Origin: JBFJWU01 sp041623475 [NCBI: bacterium]
GTDB taxonomy: Bacteria > J088
Length of the DNA stretch: 7,160 nucleotides
NCBI GenBank assembly: GCA_041623475.1
Contig: JBFJWU010000178.1
Coordinates: forward strand, 1-7,160
Direction: 5' to 3'
Positions 6,588 to 7,160 of the stretch are shown piece after piece. The position numbers were made by a program, and so were the translations under genes. The notes under the pieces are model-generated. The model worked only from the letters and a program-made list of their open reading frames with translations. It was not told the origin of the DNA and searched no databases. Position 1 is the first letter of the stretch; each line of letters starts with the position of its first letter.

Positions 6588-6708
6588 TTTGCGTTCCTGC
6601 CCGATGACTGCGTGATAGAATAACACAGTAACCCCCCGAAATTACAGGGATTTTAGGCCACATCTGGTCAAAATTGAATGTGGATTTGTCGTCGGGAGGC
6701 GACCCAAT
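6588..6708. promoter_or_regulatory. Divergent intergenic region between protease cluster and YggX-like gene
   Basis: These 121 bases must hold the promoters of both divergent genes. Toward the protease, TTGACC (RC of 6667-6672) is a fair -35, but no good -10 sits 16-18 bases downstream of it. Toward the YggX-like gene only poor matches such as TTGAAT are seen. An inverted repeat, CCACAT (6658-6663) and ATGTGG (6678-6683) with a 14-base spacer, lies in the middle and could be an operator shared by both genes. GGGAGG (6694-6699) is the ribosome site of the plus-strand gene and sits in the loop of a 4-bp GTCG/CGAC stem (6688-6703). Confidence 0.4.
6658..6683. repeat. Inverted repeat CCACAT-N14-ATGTGG, possible operator
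   Basis: A perfect 6-bp dyad is centred 38 bases upstream of the YggX-like ATG and about 84 bases upstream of the protease ATG. It overlaps the best -35 candidate for the protease, so it is well placed to control one or both divergent genes. The arms are short and chance occurrence cannot be excluded. Confidence 0.25.
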
Positions 6709-6993
6709 ATGACATTTTCCTGCGCACGATGTGAAAACGAAGGCCCCCGATTGGAAGCCAAGCCTTTGGGCGGCACACTTGGTGAAGAAGTACTGGAACG
6801 GGTTTGCCAGAACTGCTGGAACGAGTGGGACGAGGTTCAGCTGAAAATCATCAATGAATACCGCCTGAACCTGGCCGTACCGCAACATTACGACATGCTG
6901 GTCGACGAACTGAAGAACTACCTCTGCCTGAAAGAAGGCGCAACCGGCAGCGCATCGGTTTCAGTCGACGACAAGTCAGAACAGACTTACTAG
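6709..6993 (+). CDS. YggX-like Fe(2+)-trafficking / oxidative-damage protection protein, tetra-cysteine form
   Basis: The 94-residue cytoplasmic protein starts at an ATG with ribosome site GGGAGG at 6694-6699 (9-base spacer). The core matches the YggX family: a PLGGTLGEEVLE segment (19-30), CWNEWDEVQLKIINEYRLNL (36-55, compare the WxxWxxxQxxLINExxLN pattern of YggX), and a C-terminal DELKNYL helix. Classical YggX proteins of about 90 residues protect iron-sulfur clusters and are linked to iron handling. Unlike E. coli YggX, which to my memory has a single Cys near its N-terminus, this protein has two CxxC pairs (Cys5/Cys8 and Cys33/Cys36). They could form one zinc or iron knuckle. The last 15 residues are a polar, probably disordered tail. 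The gene is divergent from the protease cluster and ends 26 bases before the convergent gene on its right. Confidence 0.8.
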   Translation: MTFSCARCENEGPRLEAKPLGGTLGEEVLERVCQNCWNEWDEVQLKIINEYRLNLAVPQHYDMLVDELKNYLCLKEGATGSASVSVDDKSEQTY

Positions 6994-7019
6994 GCGGGCT
7001 ATTCGTCCAGCGATTACAG

Positions 7020-7160
7020 TCAGATCCGCTCCAGCACAATCGGCAACCGGTCTTTTGGCTTTGGCAGGCTGCTGAAGTCAAGTTCCATTTTGTAGTTCTT
7101 TGATACATTCCAGCGGTATTTCAGCAGGATCTGGTGCATGACCGCCTTGACTTCCTGGTC
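7020..7160 (-). CDS. C-terminal end of a probable cytochrome P450 (partial)
   Basis: Only the last 46 codons before the TGA at 7022-7020 lie in the window; the gene enters from the right edge. The sequence (EVKAVMHQILLKYRW, then LPKPKDRLPIVLERI at the very end) follows the usual P450 C-terminus: the L-helix continuation ExKxxLxxLLxxYxW, a beta-hairpin, then LPxPxDxLPxxLER. The heme-binding Cys loop and the ExxR motif would lie just outside the window, so the assignment rests on this tail alone. A P450 would be a heme-thiolate monooxygenase; the substrate is unknown. It is convergent with the YggX-like gene and separated from it by 26 bases, in which I see no clear terminator. Confidence 0.6.
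   Translation of the reverse strand, partial: DQEVKAVMHQILLKYRWNVSKNYKMELDFSSLPKPKDRLPIVLERI

Noticed and set aside
5466-6615. Long plus-strand open frames opposite the protease gene (5466-6188 and 5800-6615)
   Set aside because: They are Ser/Arg/Pro-rich mirror frames of a gene with an intact catalytic triad and signal peptide. No ribosome site or recognisable family supports them.
6588-6626. GTG at 6626 as the protease start
   Set aside because: It would add 13 residues before the basic start of the signal peptide, whereas the ATG at 6587 has an AGGA ribosome site and gives a regular signal peptide.
1-7160. CRISPR arrays, tRNA/rRNA genes, insertion sequences, prophage genes
   Set aside because: Read on both strands; no spaced direct repeats, tRNA cloverleaf, transposase motif or phage gene was seen.

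Overview
The window comes from a Gram-negative-type bacterium with moderately high GC and freely used GTG and TTG starts. The evidence is exported proteins with Sec signal peptides, a surface-sorting tail on a subtilase, a YggX-family protein and a soluble hybrid histidine kinase. Nothing visible fixes the phylum. The Cys-containing C-terminal anchor and the tetra-cysteine YggX hint at a lineage outside the classical enteric proteobacteria, but this is a guess.

Layout. Positions 1-478 hold no convincing complete gene: there is a short open frame at the left edge and an AT-richer stretch with small inverted and direct repeats and a likely extended -10 promoter. An exported tandem-thioredoxin protein with a CPHC active site follows on the plus strand (479-1534). 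Its stop codon overlaps that of the convergent minus-strand cluster within the palindrome CTAG (1531-1534). The cluster, read right to left, has three overlapping genes: an exported S8 subtilase (6587-4068), a FIST-domain sensor protein (about 4075-2945) and a soluble hybrid histidine kinase/receiver (2961-1531). Divergent from the subtilase is a small YggX-like Fe(2+)-trafficking protein with two CxxC motifs (6709-6993). It converges on the C-terminal end of what looks like a cytochrome P450 gene running in from the right edge (7160-7020).

How the genes may work together. The three-gene overlap implies one transcript and coupled translation. The FIST protein is the likely input for the kinase, which has no sensory domain of its own beyond a coiled coil. 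This resembles the known NosP (FIST)/NahK (hybrid kinase) pairs, although heme or NO binding cannot be judged here. The subtilase is the unexpected partner. It carries a secretin/TonB short N-terminal (STN)-like domain ahead of the catalytic domain, a large insertion between its oxyanion Asn and catalytic Ser, a beta-sandwich domain and a Gly-Cys-Gly-Cys/TM/Arg tail. A protease-FIST-kinase module of this kind is the most interesting feature of the window; whether the protease feeds a signal to the sensor is inference.
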